From JAWSVE01 sp050633885 (GTDB lineage: Bacteria; Pseudomonadota; Gammaproteobacteria; Pseudomonadales; Cellvibrionaceae), in NCBI GenBank assembly GCA_050633885.1, contig JBOEHK010000001.1:1-64000 (forward strand): a stretch of DNA of 64,000 nt, in the 5' to 3' direction. The notes below the pieces were generated by a model. The model worked only from the letters and a program-made list of their open reading frames with translations, was not told the DNA's origin and did no database searches. The position numbers and the translations under genes were made by a program. Shown piece after piece: positions 54,165 to 63,947 of the stretch (within the stretch, counting starts at the first letter, position 1; each line of letters opens with the position of its first letter).

Positions 54165-55610
54165 GTGGCTGTTTCTTTGTATTGGCATGACTATGAAACT
54201 TGGGGCGAAAAACCCACTCAAGATAAACCTTCCCAGTTTGCCGGTGTTCGCACCAATGAGGCCTTAGACATTGTTGGCGAACCTCTTTCAATTTATTGTA
54301 AACCTCCCTCAGATTGTCTTCCCAAACCCATAGCTTGCATGATCACCGGAATTACTCCACAGCATGCTATGGAGCACGGTTTTAGTGATAACGAATTTAT
54401 GGCAAAAATTCATCGGGAACTTTCTCGCCCAGGTACTTGCGGTGTTGGTTACAATTCTATTCGTTTCGATGATGAAGTAACTCGTAATGGGTTGTTCAGA
54501 AATTTTTATGATCCCTACGAAAGAGAGTGGCGCAACGGCAATTCCCGCTGGGATATTATCGATATGATTCGATTAACTTACGCATTGCGTCCCGAAGGTA
54601 TCGAGTGGCCTCGTAATGATGATGGCTCTCCCAGTTTTCGTTTGGAATTATTATCGGCAGCGAATGGGTTAGTTCATGACGCGGCGCATGATGCGCTTTC
54701 TGATGTGTATGCCACGATAGCAATGGCGAAATTAATTAAAACAAAACAACCGAACTTATATGATTATGCGTTTCGAATGCGCAATAAAAAAGAAGTCGGT
54801 CATCTCTTCGATCTTCAAACAAAAAAACCGCTATTACATATCTCTTCTAAATACCCAGCGACACATGCCTGTTCTGCTTTGGTCATTCCACTAGCGATGC
54901 ATCCCGCCAATAAAAATGGTGTCATTGTTTATGATTTATCGGCTGATCCGTCCCTGTTATTAGATTTAACGGCTGACAAAATTCATCAGAGGCTTTTTGT
55001 TCGACAAGAAGATTTACCTGAAGGTGTCTCTCGGGTGCCATTGAAAGTCGTTCATCTTAATAAATCACCTATGTTAGTGACTCCTAAACTGGTCGATGCT
55101 GCTGCCGAAAAAAGAATGCAATTAGATAAGGCGAAATGTGATGAGCATTGGACAATATTGCAGAATCCTTCTTTAGCATTTTCTTTGCAAGAAAAGTTAC
55201 ATCAGGTATTTGAAAAGTCTGAGTTCGAGCAGTCTTCAGATCCAGAACAAAGTTTGTATAACGGTTTTTTAAATGATAGTGATAAATCCACATCGTCTGA
55301 AGTTAGAAAGTCTAGTGCAGATGAGTTAAAAAATAATACTTTTAGTTTTTATGATCAGCGATTACCTGAATTGTTGTTCCGTTACCGAGCTAGGAATTTT
55401 CCAGAATCTTTATCTGAAGAGGAGACGGCCGAATGGGAAGAATTCAGAAGGCAAAAGTTTACCGATTCCGATTTGGGCTACACTATTTCTGACTTCAAAC
55501 AAGATATAAATGATTTGTTGGCTGATTCAGAAACAACAGAAAAACAAAAAAATATACTTACCGATTTGCTTGCCTATGAGCAAGTGTTAACAAAAGATAT
55601 GAATCTATGA
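54165..55610 (+). CDS. sbcB: Exodeoxyribonuclease I
   Basis: This 3'-5' exonuclease acts on single-stranded DNA. The 481-residue protein opens with the DEDD motif SLYWHDYETWG (Asp9, Glu11) and continues with GYNSIRFDDEVTR (about 99-111) and AAHDALSDVYATIAMAKL. The remaining C-terminal half matches the SH3-like and extension domains. The start is GTG with GGAG nine bases upstream. Only 11 bases separate it from pyrB, so they are likely co-transcribed. Confidence 0.95.
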   Translation: MAVSLYWHDYETWGEKPTQDKPSQFAGVRTNEALDIVGEPLSIYCKPPSDCLPKPIACMITGITPQHAMEHGFSDNEFMAKIHRELSRPGTCGVGYNSIRFDDEVTRNGLFRNFYDPYEREWRNGNSRWDIIDMIRLTYALRPEGIEWPRNDDGSPSFRLELLSAANGLVHDAAHDALSDVYATIAMAKLIKTKQPNLYDYAFRMRNKKEVGHLFDLQTKKPLLHISSKYPATHACSALVIPLAMHPANKNGVIVYDLSADPSLLLDLTADKIHQRLFVRQEDLPEGVSRVPLKVVHLNKSPMLVTPKLVDAAAEKRMQLDKAKCDEHWTILQNPSLAFSLQEKLHQVFEKSEFEQSSDPEQSLYNGFLNDSDKSTSSEVRKSSADELKNNTFSFYDQRLPELLFRYRARNFPESLSEEETAEWEEFRRQKFTDSDLGYTISDFKQDINDLLADSETTEKQKNILTDLLAYEQVLTKDMNL

Positions 55611-55621
55611 GGAATAATTGA

Positions 55622-56635
55622 GTGGAATTTACTGGTGCGCACATTCTATCTATAGATCAGTTTGAGAGAAAAGATATCGAAAGAATTTTTGAGGTGGCAG
55701 ATCAAATGCGACCTTATGCACTGCGTCAAAAAGTCACGCGTGTTTTAGAAGGCGCGATTCTGGGAAACATGTTTTTTGAGCCGAGTACAAGAACGAGAGT
55801 AAGTTTTGGTAGTGCATTTAATTTATTGGGTGGCAACGTAAGAGAAACGACGGGAATAGAAGTGTCGGCTTTAGCAAAAGGTGAGTCGCTTTATGATACT
55901 GCTCGTGTTATCTCTGGTTATAGTGATGTTATTTGTATGCGACATCCCGTTGAAGGCTCTGTGTCAGAATTTGCCAGTGCGAGTCGTGTTCCTGTTATCA
56001 ATGGCGGAGATGGGGCGAATGAGCATCCTAGCCAAGCATTGTTAGATTTGTACACGATTGCGAAAGAGCTAAGCACACAAAACCGCTCTATTGATGGGCT
56101 ACGTATTGCCATGATTGGCGATTTAAAATATGGGCGAACCGTTCACTCATTGTGTTCCTTACTTTCATTGTTTAAAAATATTCAAGTCACTCTTGTTTCA
56201 CCGAAAGAATTAGCAATGCCTGATTATTTAGTCGAGAAGCTAAAAAGTGCAGGGCATGACGTTATTATTTCTGAGGAGCTAAATAACAGTATTTCACATG
56301 TTGATATTGCCTATTCAACTCGTATTCAAGAAGAGCGATTCCCGTCTAAAGAAGCCGCGGGAATGTATCGAGGAAAGTTTCGTCTTAATCAGGCAATTTA
56401 CACAAAGTTTTGCGAACCTAATACGGTCATCATGCATCCGCTACCACGTGACTCTCGTGCAGAGGCTAATGAATTAGACAGTGATTTAAATCAAAATCCA
56501 AATTTGGCGATTTTTAGACAGGCGGATAATGGCGTGCTGGTACGGATGGCGTTATTTACTTTGACGTTGAATGTCGTGCATTTGGTAGAAAAGCATTCAA
56601 GGCCGGTGACTTGGCATCACTCAAGAAATGAATAA
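55622..56635 (+). CDS. pyrB: Aspartate carbamoyltransferase catalytic subunit
   Basis: PyrB joins carbamoyl phosphate and aspartate in pyrimidine synthesis. The 337-residue protein has the carbamoyl phosphate motif FFEPSTRTR (51-59), GDGANEHPSQALLDLYTI, and HPLPRDSR near the C-terminus. It is longer than E. coli PyrB (311), with a C-terminal extension (ending HSRPVTWHHSRNE). There is no pyrI regulatory gene next to it. The start is GTG with GAGGA eight bases upstream. Confidence 0.95.
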   Translation: MEFTGAHILSIDQFERKDIERIFEVADQMRPYALRQKVTRVLEGAILGNMFFEPSTRTRVSFGSAFNLLGGNVRETTGIEVSALAKGESLYDTARVISGYSDVICMRHPVEGSVSEFASASRVPVINGGDGANEHPSQALLDLYTIAKELSTQNRSIDGLRIAMIGDLKYGRTVHSLCSLLSLFKNIQVTLVSPKELAMPDYLVEKLKSAGHDVIISEELNNSISHVDIAYSTRIQEERFPSKEAAGMYRGKFRLNQAIYTKFCEPNTVIMHPLPRDSRAEANELDSDLNQNPNLAIFRQADNGVLVRMALFTLTLNVVHLVEKHSRPVTWHHSRNE

Positions 56636-56638
56636 AGG

Positions 56639-57916
56639 TTAGTCGTGGATAAAGCGGTTAATGACATTCAGTAATTCTTTTTCTTCGATTTCTTTATCTA
56701 AAATTCCATCGATATTTAAATCGAAGACATCTTTCGCATTAATTTGTGAGGCGTTTTCAGTACAAAAGATAATGGGAATTTTTTTTGTTCGGGAGTTGTT
56801 TTTTAAATCATCGGTAGATTCTTTTAATTCATTATCGTCCAAGCCAAACAAGATTAAATCCGGGTGAATATTGTGTGCAATCTCGATACATTCAGTGGGA
56901 CTATCGGCGGTTAGAATATTACAGTGTTCACTGAGACGGCCTGAGAATTCGTGAATGTTGTCTGTGTTTTCGTCGACAATTAAAATTGTTTTGTGAGGAA
57001 TCACCTGTTCTATAGTGGCGCGATTTCGTCCATTATTTTTTGATTCATACAGGGATTTGTCAGCTTGTTTTATGAGTTGATTGAGTTGAATTCCACTTAG
57101 GTGTTCTGCAGCGCTACCGCCTATACTAATACTGATGACTTTATTTCCTGGTGATTTTTCGTGAGAGATACTCATTGATTCAATCGCCAGCCTTAGTTTT
57201 TCTGCAATAACTCTGGCGCCTTTTAAATTGGTATCAGGAAGAAGTGCAATAAATTCCTCACCGCCATATCGAGCTAAGATATCAGCAGGGCGATTTAATG
57301 TTGCCGCTAAAATTCGTGATACTTTCTGTAAGCAGGTATCACCTTCTTGATGGCCATAATGATCGTTATATTGTTTGAAATGATCAATATCAATCATTAA
57401 CACAGAAATAGGTCCATGGGAGCGGGTTTGGATTTGCCATTGCTTGGACCCTAAATCTTCGAAAGCTCTCCTGTTGTATAAATTAGTAAGACTGTCTCTC
57501 TGGCTAAGGGCTTTTAATTCCTTATTGAGTCGACGCATTTCTTGTTGCATCGATTGGATTCTTTCCAGTGCCCGAATTTTTGCTTTAAGAATAATTGGGG
57601 TGACTGGCTTGGCCATGTAGTCATCACCACCCGCTTCTATCCCTTCAGTAAATGACGCATCATCGGACATACCAGTGACAAAGATAATCGGGACCCAATG
57701 TTTACCGAACGTCTCTCTTAATAGCCGAGTGGTTTCAAATCCGTTTAAGCCTGGCATTTCAACATCCATGATGACCATGTCAACTTGAGTGTTTTCAACC
57801 AGTTGTAATGCCTGTTCGCCACTTTCAGCGACAACAGCCTCGTGCCCTGCCGCTTTGATGAATGTCGACATGGTGTAGCGAAGAGTAGCACTGTCTTCTA
57901 CGAGGAGGATTTTCAT
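56639..57916 (-). CDS. Diguanylate cyclase with two receiver domains (REC-GGDEF-REC)
   Basis: The 425-residue protein has a receiver domain (about 1-118, acceptor Asp51 in IMDVEMP), a coiled linker, a GGDEF domain with the active GGEEF (218-222), and a second receiver-like domain (about 308-425). An RxxD inhibitory site (209-212, RPAD) five residues before GGEEF suggests product inhibition by c-di-GMP. In the second receiver the acceptor position appears to be glycine (Gly358), so it is probably not phosphorylated. It faces pyrB with three bases between stops. Confidence 0.92.
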   Translation of the reverse strand: MKILLVEDSATLRYTMSTFIKAAGHEAVVAESGEQALQLVENTQVDMVIMDVEMPGLNGFETTRLLRETFGKHWVPIIFVTGMSDDASFTEGIEAGGDDYMAKPVTPIILKAKIRALERIQSMQQEMRRLNKELKALSQRDSLTNLYNRRAFEDLGSKQWQIQTRSHGPISVLMIDIDHFKQYNDHYGHQEGDTCLQKVSRILAATLNRPADILARYGGEEFIALLPDTNLKGARVIAEKLRLAIESMSISHEKSPGNKVISISIGGSAAEHLSGIQLNQLIKQADKSLYESKNNGRNRATIEQVIPHKTILIVDENTDNIHEFSGRLSEHCNILTADSPTECIEIAHNIHPDLILFGLDDNELKESTDDLKNNSRTKKIPIIFCTENASQINAKDVFDLNIDGILDKEIEEKELLNVINRFIHD

Positions 57917-58339
57917 TTAGCTAACTATTTTAGAATCCGTTTTATGAATGGTCAGTTGATCGGTACAGAATCGTTCACCATAGAGTGATTGACGCATTTT
58001 TTATTGTTGGTGTACCCATCGATATGATGACTCTTACATATGAATAGGTAGTGAAGTAATTTAAGTGTAGCCCGTCGTGCCAAAAAGTAATTACCGTTAG
58101 AGAATGGAATCTGCTATCTATCCGTTTTTTGCCGATTTTGGCGCTTAAAACAGATTCTTAGGCCTAATCACTGCATTTTGTTTAAGAATGCTTGAGTGGA
58201 AATTTTACTGGGTTTTCTGTATGTTGACGCCACATTTCAAATACGGACTACAGAGACATTTTTGAGTATAAGCCGTTAGCTCAATAGGTCTTTATTTGTC
58301 TTTGACTGCAAAGAATAGAATATATAGGCATTATTTTTC
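57917..58339. other. Divergent intergenic region, no gene seen
   Basis: This 423-bp gap lies between the diguanylate cyclase and acyltransferase genes. It should hold both promoters; TTGACT at about 58299 followed by AT-rich sequence is a weak -35 candidate for the acyltransferase. I see no repeat or hairpin of note. Confidence 0.45.
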
Positions 58340-59545
58340 ATGACAGCTTTTGATGATATCCGTCCCTATAATGACGATGAGGTAAGAATAGTCCTTGATC
58401 GAGTATTAGCTGATCCTGACTTTAAATCAGCAATGGGGCGTTTAACTTTTCCCGCATTTTCTAAAATATGTCCCAGCATGGCAAAACAAGTCGTTGGCTG
58501 GTTTGTTAAGCGACAGTTTTCACATGTAAACGACGTCAAAGAATTTCAAAATATTGTTCAAGGCCATATGAGCAAGATGATGAGCCGGACGATGAATGGT
58601 TTAACCAGCTCTGGTTTGGATCACTTAAATAGAGATAAAGCGCATTTGTTTGTTAGTAACCATAGAGATATCGCAATGGATCCTGCGTTTCTTGATTGGG
58701 TGTTGCATGATAACGGATTTGAAACAGCACGCTTGGCTATTGGCGATAACTTATTAACCATGCCTTACGCATCTGACATCATGCGCTTAAATAAAAGTTT
58801 TATTGTGAATCGATCTGCGAAGGGCAACAAAGAAAAATTCAAAGCACTTAAACATTTATCCGCATACTTACACCATTCTATTTCAGTGGAAAAATCTGAT
58901 ATTTGGATTGCTCAGCGTCAGGGCCGGGCAAAAGATGGACTTGATCGAACTGAAAGCGCAGTGTTAAAAATGTTTGCAATGAATAAAAATAAACAACAAA
59001 CATTTTCTGAATATATTCGTGAGTTAAGCATTGTGCCTGTTTCTATTTCTTATGAATGGGATCCTTTAGATGAGCATAAGGCGATGGAGTTATTTCATCA
59101 AAAAGAATTTGGCGAGTATCAAAAAAGTGAACATGAAGATGTTGTTAGCCTCGCAAAAGGCATTGATGGCACCAAGGGGCGTGTTCATGTTGCTTTTGGT
59201 CAGGAGCTTGCGGGTGATTATCAGGATGCCGATGAATTAGCATTTGAAATCGATAAACAAGTGATCGAAAACTATGTATTGCAACCGAGTAATTGTTTTG
59301 CTTATAAAGCTATTTATGGCAATGTGCCTGAGATGAAAGTCGGTGCAGAACAGCATGTGTTTGATGAAAAAAAATATAGCTCTCAAGAGCATATATTTTT
59401 AGGGCGACTGGAAGCTATGGATTCTCGATACAGGCCGTTTGTGTTACAGATGTATGCAAATCCAATTGTGAGCAAATGTGAATTTGCGTCGTATGCAACC
59501 TACGCTGATAGTCTTCAGCAACAAACAGAAGCGCTAAAATCTTAA
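58340..59545 (+). CDS. PlsC/PlsB-like acyltransferase with variant active-site motif
   Basis: The 401-residue protein has the acyltransferase segment SNHRDIAMDPAFLDW: His108 with Asp114, spaced HX5D instead of the usual HX4D (Asp110 also nearby). A downstream block resembles the second and third acyltransferase motifs (FIVNRSAKGNKEK about 153-165 and IWIAQRQGRAKDGLDRT about 194-210). It probably acylates a glycerolipid at the membrane, but lacks a TM helix. The gap to dinG (59546-59604) contains a weak AT-rich hairpin. Function inferred, substrate unknown. Confidence 0.75.
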   Translation: MTAFDDIRPYNDDEVRIVLDRVLADPDFKSAMGRLTFPAFSKICPSMAKQVVGWFVKRQFSHVNDVKEFQNIVQGHMSKMMSRTMNGLTSSGLDHLNRDKAHLFVSNHRDIAMDPAFLDWVLHDNGFETARLAIGDNLLTMPYASDIMRLNKSFIVNRSAKGNKEKFKALKHLSAYLHHSISVEKSDIWIAQRQGRAKDGLDRTESAVLKMFAMNKNKQQTFSEYIRELSIVPVSISYEWDPLDEHKAMELFHQKEFGEYQKSEHEDVVSLAKGIDGTKGRVHVAFGQELAGDYQDADELAFEIDKQVIENYVLQPSNCFAYKAIYGNVPEMKVGAEQHVFDEKKYSSQEHIFLGRLEAMDSRYRPFVLQMYANPIVSKCEFASYATYADSLQQQTEALKS

Positions 59546-59604
59546 AAATAAGACAGACAGTCTTTATTTAATCTAACAATCCTTTGAAGGAAGTTATCCT
59601 GCCC

Positions 59605-61725
59605 ATGCTTGCTGCTGAAACGAAACAAGCAATCCAAACGGCTTATTCACAGTTTTTGCAATCTCGTGATCTTACAGCGCGATATGGTCAGAAGCTTATG
59701 ATTGCCGAAATTGCAAAAACACTGGGCGCAATTCAGTTGGATAGCGAAGGTGTCCGTGTTTCTGAAAAACACGTCTCTGTTGTTGAAGCAGGTACAGGAA
59801 CGGGAAAAACAGTCGCCTATTTTTTATCGGCTTTACCAATAGCAAAAGCCATGGGTAAACATCTTGTCGTATCGACAGCGACAGTCGCACTGCAAGAGCA
59901 AATTGTTTATAAAGATCTTCCCGAAATAAAAGCATCGAGTGAGCTGGAGTTTACTTTTTCTCTAGCGAAAGGTCGGGGGCGATATCTTTGTTTGTCAAAA
60001 CTGGATCGCCAGTTAAATGAATTTGAGTCGTCTGAGCCTATTCCTTTAGGTTTTCCTGCTGAAGAAATGGCGCGTTCTGATGAGCAAACCGTAACGCTTT
60101 ATCAGTCTATGATGGAAGCTTTGTCAGCGGGAGAGTGGGACGGAGATAAAGATAATTGGCATCAAAGTTTAGATGATGATCAGTGGCGGCCAATCACAAC
60201 GAATCATAGGCAATGTTCTGGGCGACGTTGCTCTTTCGTGAGTAATTGCAGTTTTTTTAAATCTCGCGATCAAATTAATGGTGTCGACTGTATCGTGACG
60301 AATCATGATTTGGTGTTGGCTGATTTAGCATTAGGAGGCGGTGCGATTTTGCCGCCTCCTGAAGATACAATTTATATTTTTGACGAAGGTCATCATCTAG
60401 CTGATAAAGCATTGAATCATTTTTCGCATTACAGTCGCTTAGAGTCGACAAAAAAATGGCTGGATGAGTGTACGCAATCGTTTGCTTTGGCGGCTGAACA
60501 AGTGGGAGAGGTCGGAGATATTCGACGTCGACTAGAAATGCTGCCTAGTGTTATCAATGAATGCAAACAACAATTGACGGATATCCAGCCGTTATTATTG
60601 GATTGTTTTGACGGGGTTGAACCCGACGGAAAAGACATAACTCGCTATCGCTTTTCTCATGGCATTGTTCCTGCAACTTTGTCAGAAATTGCAGCCGAAG
60701 CTACACAAGTTTTCGGTAGGCTCGCAGATGTGTTGTCACAAATTGTTGATGAGTTAAATGAAGCGATGGACGATAGGGCCGGAGCGGTGCCAGTTGTTGA
60801 TGTTGAAAATTGGTTTCCTGTTATTGGCTCATGGTTGGCGCGTGCAGAAGCTAATTTAGCACTATGGATAAGTTATGCGTCTAACGATGTCAGTGACGTT
60901 CCGGAAGCTCGTTGGATAGAAAAAATTGAAAGCGGCAATACCATTGAAATTGGTATTTCTTCTAGCCCTATTGTTGCAGCGCAAACCCTTGATGAATTGC
61001 TGTGGTCGCGTTGCTGTGGTGCAATTGTGACGTCAGCAACGTTAACGGCACTTGGTAAATATGATCGGCTCATTATGCGAATGGGGACGCCCGAAGATAG
61101 TAACTACCAAGTGGTTCCGAGTCCTTTTAATTACGATAATGCGCTGTTACAAGTACCAAGAGATGCCGGAGATGCGGGAGACCCTCAATCACATACCTTA
61201 TCATTGATTGAAAAATTACCATCAGTCTTAGATAAAAACCTGGGTAGTTTGGTGCTGTTCTCATCTCGACGACAAATGCTAGAAGTGTATGAAAATTTAC
61301 CAGCTGAATGGCGACAACGAATTTTAGTTCAAGATGATCGACCTAAACAAGAAACACTTAGAGAGCATCGTCTGCGAATCGATGATGGTGTTGGTAGTGT
61401 TATTTTTGGTTTAGCCAGTTTTGCGGAAGGTGTCGATTTGCCTGGTGAATATTGCCAGCATGTCGTTATTGCAAAAATTCCATTCTCTGTTCCCAATGAT
61501 CCTATAGAAGAAGCGTTAGCTGAATGGATAAAAGATCGTGGTGGCAATCCTTTTATGGAAATCGCCGTCCCTGATGCGTCACTAAAATTAATACAAGCCT
61601 GTGGTCGATTGATTAGAACTGAAAAAGATAGCGGTACTATTACAATTATGGATAATCGTTTAGTGACAAAAAGATACGGATCGGCAATTTTAGATTCGTT
61701 ACCGCCTTTTAAAAGAATTAAATGA
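59605..61725 (+). CDS. dinG: ATP-dependent DNA helicase DinG
   Basis: A 706-residue (from ATG 59605) XPD-like helicase with an iron-sulfur cluster. Walker A EAGTGTGKT (about 61-69), cluster cysteines spread over YLCLSKL and CSGRRCSFVSNC, DEGHH as Walker B variant, and the VIATSATLTAL-type and SFAEGVDLPGE motifs in the second half, closing with ACGRLIRTEKDSG. DinG unwinds R-loops and D-loops and is LexA-controlled in E. coli; I see no LexA box nearby. A TTG 21 bases upstream is rejected. Confidence 0.95.
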   Translation: MLAAETKQAIQTAYSQFLQSRDLTARYGQKLMIAEIAKTLGAIQLDSEGVRVSEKHVSVVEAGTGTGKTVAYFLSALPIAKAMGKHLVVSTATVALQEQIVYKDLPEIKASSELEFTFSLAKGRGRYLCLSKLDRQLNEFESSEPIPLGFPAEEMARSDEQTVTLYQSMMEALSAGEWDGDKDNWHQSLDDDQWRPITTNHRQCSGRRCSFVSNCSFFKSRDQINGVDCIVTNHDLVLADLALGGGAILPPPEDTIYIFDEGHHLADKALNHFSHYSRLESTKKWLDECTQSFALAAEQVGEVGDIRRRLEMLPSVINECKQQLTDIQPLLLDCFDGVEPDGKDITRYRFSHGIVPATLSEIAAEATQVFGRLADVLSQIVDELNEAMDDRAGAVPVVDVENWFPVIGSWLARAEANLALWISYASNDVSDVPEARWIEKIESGNTIEIGISSSPIVAAQTLDELLWSRCCGAIVTSATLTALGKYDRLIMRMGTPEDSNYQVVPSPFNYDNALLQVPRDAGDAGDPQSHTLSLIEKLPSVLDKNLGSLVLFSSRRQMLEVYENLPAEWRQRILVQDDRPKQETLREHRLRIDDGVGSVIFGLASFAEGVDLPGEYCQHVVIAKIPFSVPNDPIEEALAEWIKDRGGNPFMEIAVPDASLKLIQACGRLIRTEKDSGTITIMDNRLVTKRYGSAILDSLPPFKRIK

Positions 61726-61819
61726 TTGTTACCTTGTTGCTGATTATTATTTTGTTACCGACTGTCTCGTTGTGAGAAAATCTTACGTTGTATGAGTCTT
61801 ATATAACATGATGAAAAAA

Positions 61820-63559
61820 TTACATCTTTTCCATCGTTTCAATTCCTAAGATATCCAATCCAATTCTTAATATTTCCGCTGTCGTATAGCTGAGAGACAA
61901 TCGTGAATCTCGAGTTGAATTCTCAATACCGTCTTTTAGCATTGGACAGGCTTCGTAAAAGCGCATAAATAAGCTGGCTAATTCGTAGAGGTAGTTGCAC
62001 AGTACGTGCGGGAAGGCATCGTCAGAAATTTGCTCTAGCGTTTCGCTACACTGTAAACATTTGATTGCGAGGTTTTTTTCTTCTGTGGATGCTAAAGATA
62101 AGTGATGCGGAAGAGAGCTTGGATCAATACCCGCTTTACGGAATACGCTTTGAATTCGAGTGTAAGCATATTGTAAGTACGGTGATGTGTTGCCTTCAAA
62201 AGACAGCATGCTGTCCCAATTAAACATATAGTCATTCGTTCGTGTTTTGCATAAATCAGCATATTTAACGGCACCAATTCCTACTTTTCCCGCCACTTCT
62301 TTTTTCTCTTGCTCAGAAAGATCGGGATCTTTTTCTTCAATGAGTCTTTCCGCTCGCTCAGTTGCTTCTGCTAACAGATCCGCTAGTTTTACAGTTCCGC
62401 CCGTTCTTGTTTTAAACGGCTTCCCGTCTTTGCCGAGCATCGTGCCAAAAGAATGATGTTCGAGTGTTGTTGTTTCGGGTAAAAATTTAGCTTTCCTGGC
62501 GATGGTAAAGACTTGTTTAAAGTGAAGAGACTGCCTGAAGTCTACAACAACCATGATGCGATCGGCTTTTAAAGTACCGGCACGAAAACGAATGGCAGCC
62601 AGATCAGTGGTTGAATATAAATATCCGCCATCCTGCTTTTGAACAATGGCTGGGCTTGGATTGCCATCTTTGTCTGCAAGCTCTTCTAAAAAAACGACTT
62701 GTGCGCCGTTGTCTTCTGTCGCAAGAGATAATTTTTTTAGATCATCAATCACTGATTTTAAATCGTTATTGTAAAAACTTTCGCCGCGAACATCAGCTTC
62801 CGTTAAAGTGACATTCATTTTTTCATAAACGTCTTGCGAGTGATGTAGTGATACATCTCGAAAGCGTTTCCACAACTCCAGCGTTTTTTCGTCGCCTCCT
62901 TGAAGGGCAACGACGTAATTTCTTGCTTTAGTTGCGAATTCTTCATCCTTGTCGAAATGTATTTTTGCTTGTTGATAAAATGTTTCTAAATCTTTTAGGG
63001 CTAGTTCTGCTTGCTCACCATCTTGTAATTGGTCTTCTAGTTCGGCAATCAACATACCAAACTGGGTGCCCCAGTCGCCGACATGGTTTTGTCGAATCAC
63101 CTTGTGTCCAAGATATTCATAAAGCCTTGCTAGAGTGTCCCCGATAATTGTTGATCGAATATGCCCTACATGCATTTCTTTGGCGAGATTGGGAGAAGAA
63201 TAATCGATCACGATTGTTTTTGGGTCGTTTGTTTTTGTAATGCCAAATGAGCCGCTGGTTAAGCCGGAGGAAATTTGTTCGCCCAGCCAAGAAGGATTTA
63301 AATGGATATTAATAAAACCAGGTCCGGCGATTTCTAGTTTCTCTGTGGCATCGGCTAATTCGAGATTGTCTAAAATGAGTTGTGCTATATCGCGTGGTTT
63401 TTGCCCCATTTTTTTTGCAGCACCCATAGCGCCGTTGGCTTGGTAATCACCAAAGCCAGCTTTTTTACTAAGAGCTATAACAGGACTGCATTCAGCGGGG
63501 ATCCCCGCTTTATCCATGGCGTGACGAAATTGAGTATCGAGAAATTCTCGGATGTTCAT
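61820..63559 (-). CDS. argS: Arginyl-tRNA synthetase
   Basis: Class I synthetase that charges tRNA-Arg. The 579-residue protein has the N-terminal Add1 domain (1-105), HVGH (130-133) after SSPNLAKEM, and the DALR anticodon-binding domain at the C-terminus (about 455-579, SPYLQYAYTRIQSVF and ASLFMRFYEACPML). It faces dinG with 94 bases between the stops and no clear terminator. Confidence 0.97.
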   Translation of the reverse strand: MNIREFLDTQFRHAMDKAGIPAECSPVIALSKKAGFGDYQANGAMGAAKKMGQKPRDIAQLILDNLELADATEKLEIAGPGFINIHLNPSWLGEQISSGLTSGSFGITKTNDPKTIVIDYSSPNLAKEMHVGHIRSTIIGDTLARLYEYLGHKVIRQNHVGDWGTQFGMLIAELEDQLQDGEQAELALKDLETFYQQAKIHFDKDEEFATKARNYVVALQGGDEKTLELWKRFRDVSLHHSQDVYEKMNVTLTEADVRGESFYNNDLKSVIDDLKKLSLATEDNGAQVVFLEELADKDGNPSPAIVQKQDGGYLYSTTDLAAIRFRAGTLKADRIMVVVDFRQSLHFKQVFTIARKAKFLPETTTLEHHSFGTMLGKDGKPFKTRTGGTVKLADLLAEATERAERLIEEKDPDLSEQEKKEVAGKVGIGAVKYADLCKTRTNDYMFNWDSMLSFEGNTSPYLQYAYTRIQSVFRKAGIDPSSLPHHLSLASTEEKNLAIKCLQCSETLEQISDDAFPHVLCNYLYELASLFMRFYEACPMLKDGIENSTRDSRLSLSYTTAEILRIGLDILGIETMEKM

Positions 63560-63616
63560 ATTAGCGACTTATGTTTTAACAATAGTGAATGAAAGTGTCG
63601 TGGAAATAGGTCGATT

Positions 63617-63661
63617 GTACTGTAGCTCTAGTACTGTAGCTCTAAGTACTGCAGGTCTATA
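63617..63661. repeat. 14-16 bp tandem repeat in the argS upstream gap
   Basis: Three adjacent units share GTACTGTAGCTCTA: 63617-63630, 63631-63645 and 63646-63661 (the last with CAG for TAG and other changes). The unit length resembles that of the repeats at 4950 and 43757, although the sequences differ. The 63560-63947 gap otherwise shows only the inverted repeat at 63887. Confidence 0.8.
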
Positions 63662-63886
63662 GGCAAGAAAATTTATAGGTACCTCTATAAGTGACTGAAA
63701 GGGCGCGAACACAGCTTCCACAAGCTAAAGCCGTCAATTATACTGGCCTTTACACTTTTGCGCGATAGATGCTTTGTAGATTAATAAGGCTAAGTCGGCT
63801 TATTCTCTCTGTCGCATTAAAGATTGAATTAGTGAGAATTGAGTTGTGAAAATTAAAACCAACTAATATTTAAAAACTGTATTTTG

Positions 63887-63911
63887 ACGATATCAATACG
63901 GTAGATATCGT
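63887..63911. promoter_or_regulatory. Perfect inverted repeat, candidate operator
   Basis: Arms ACGATATC (63887-63894) and GATATCGT (63904-63911) are perfectly complementary with a nine-base spacer. The site lies 36 bases before the start codon of the last gene, where an operator would overlap its promoter. Confidence 0.5.
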
Positions 63912-63947
63912 TAGAAGAAGTACTTATAAAAAGTAAAGAGGTTACTC

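Noticed and set aside
59545..59572. AT-rich hairpin between the acyltransferase and dinG
   Set aside because: Only three G-C pairs and a bulge; too weak to call as a terminator.
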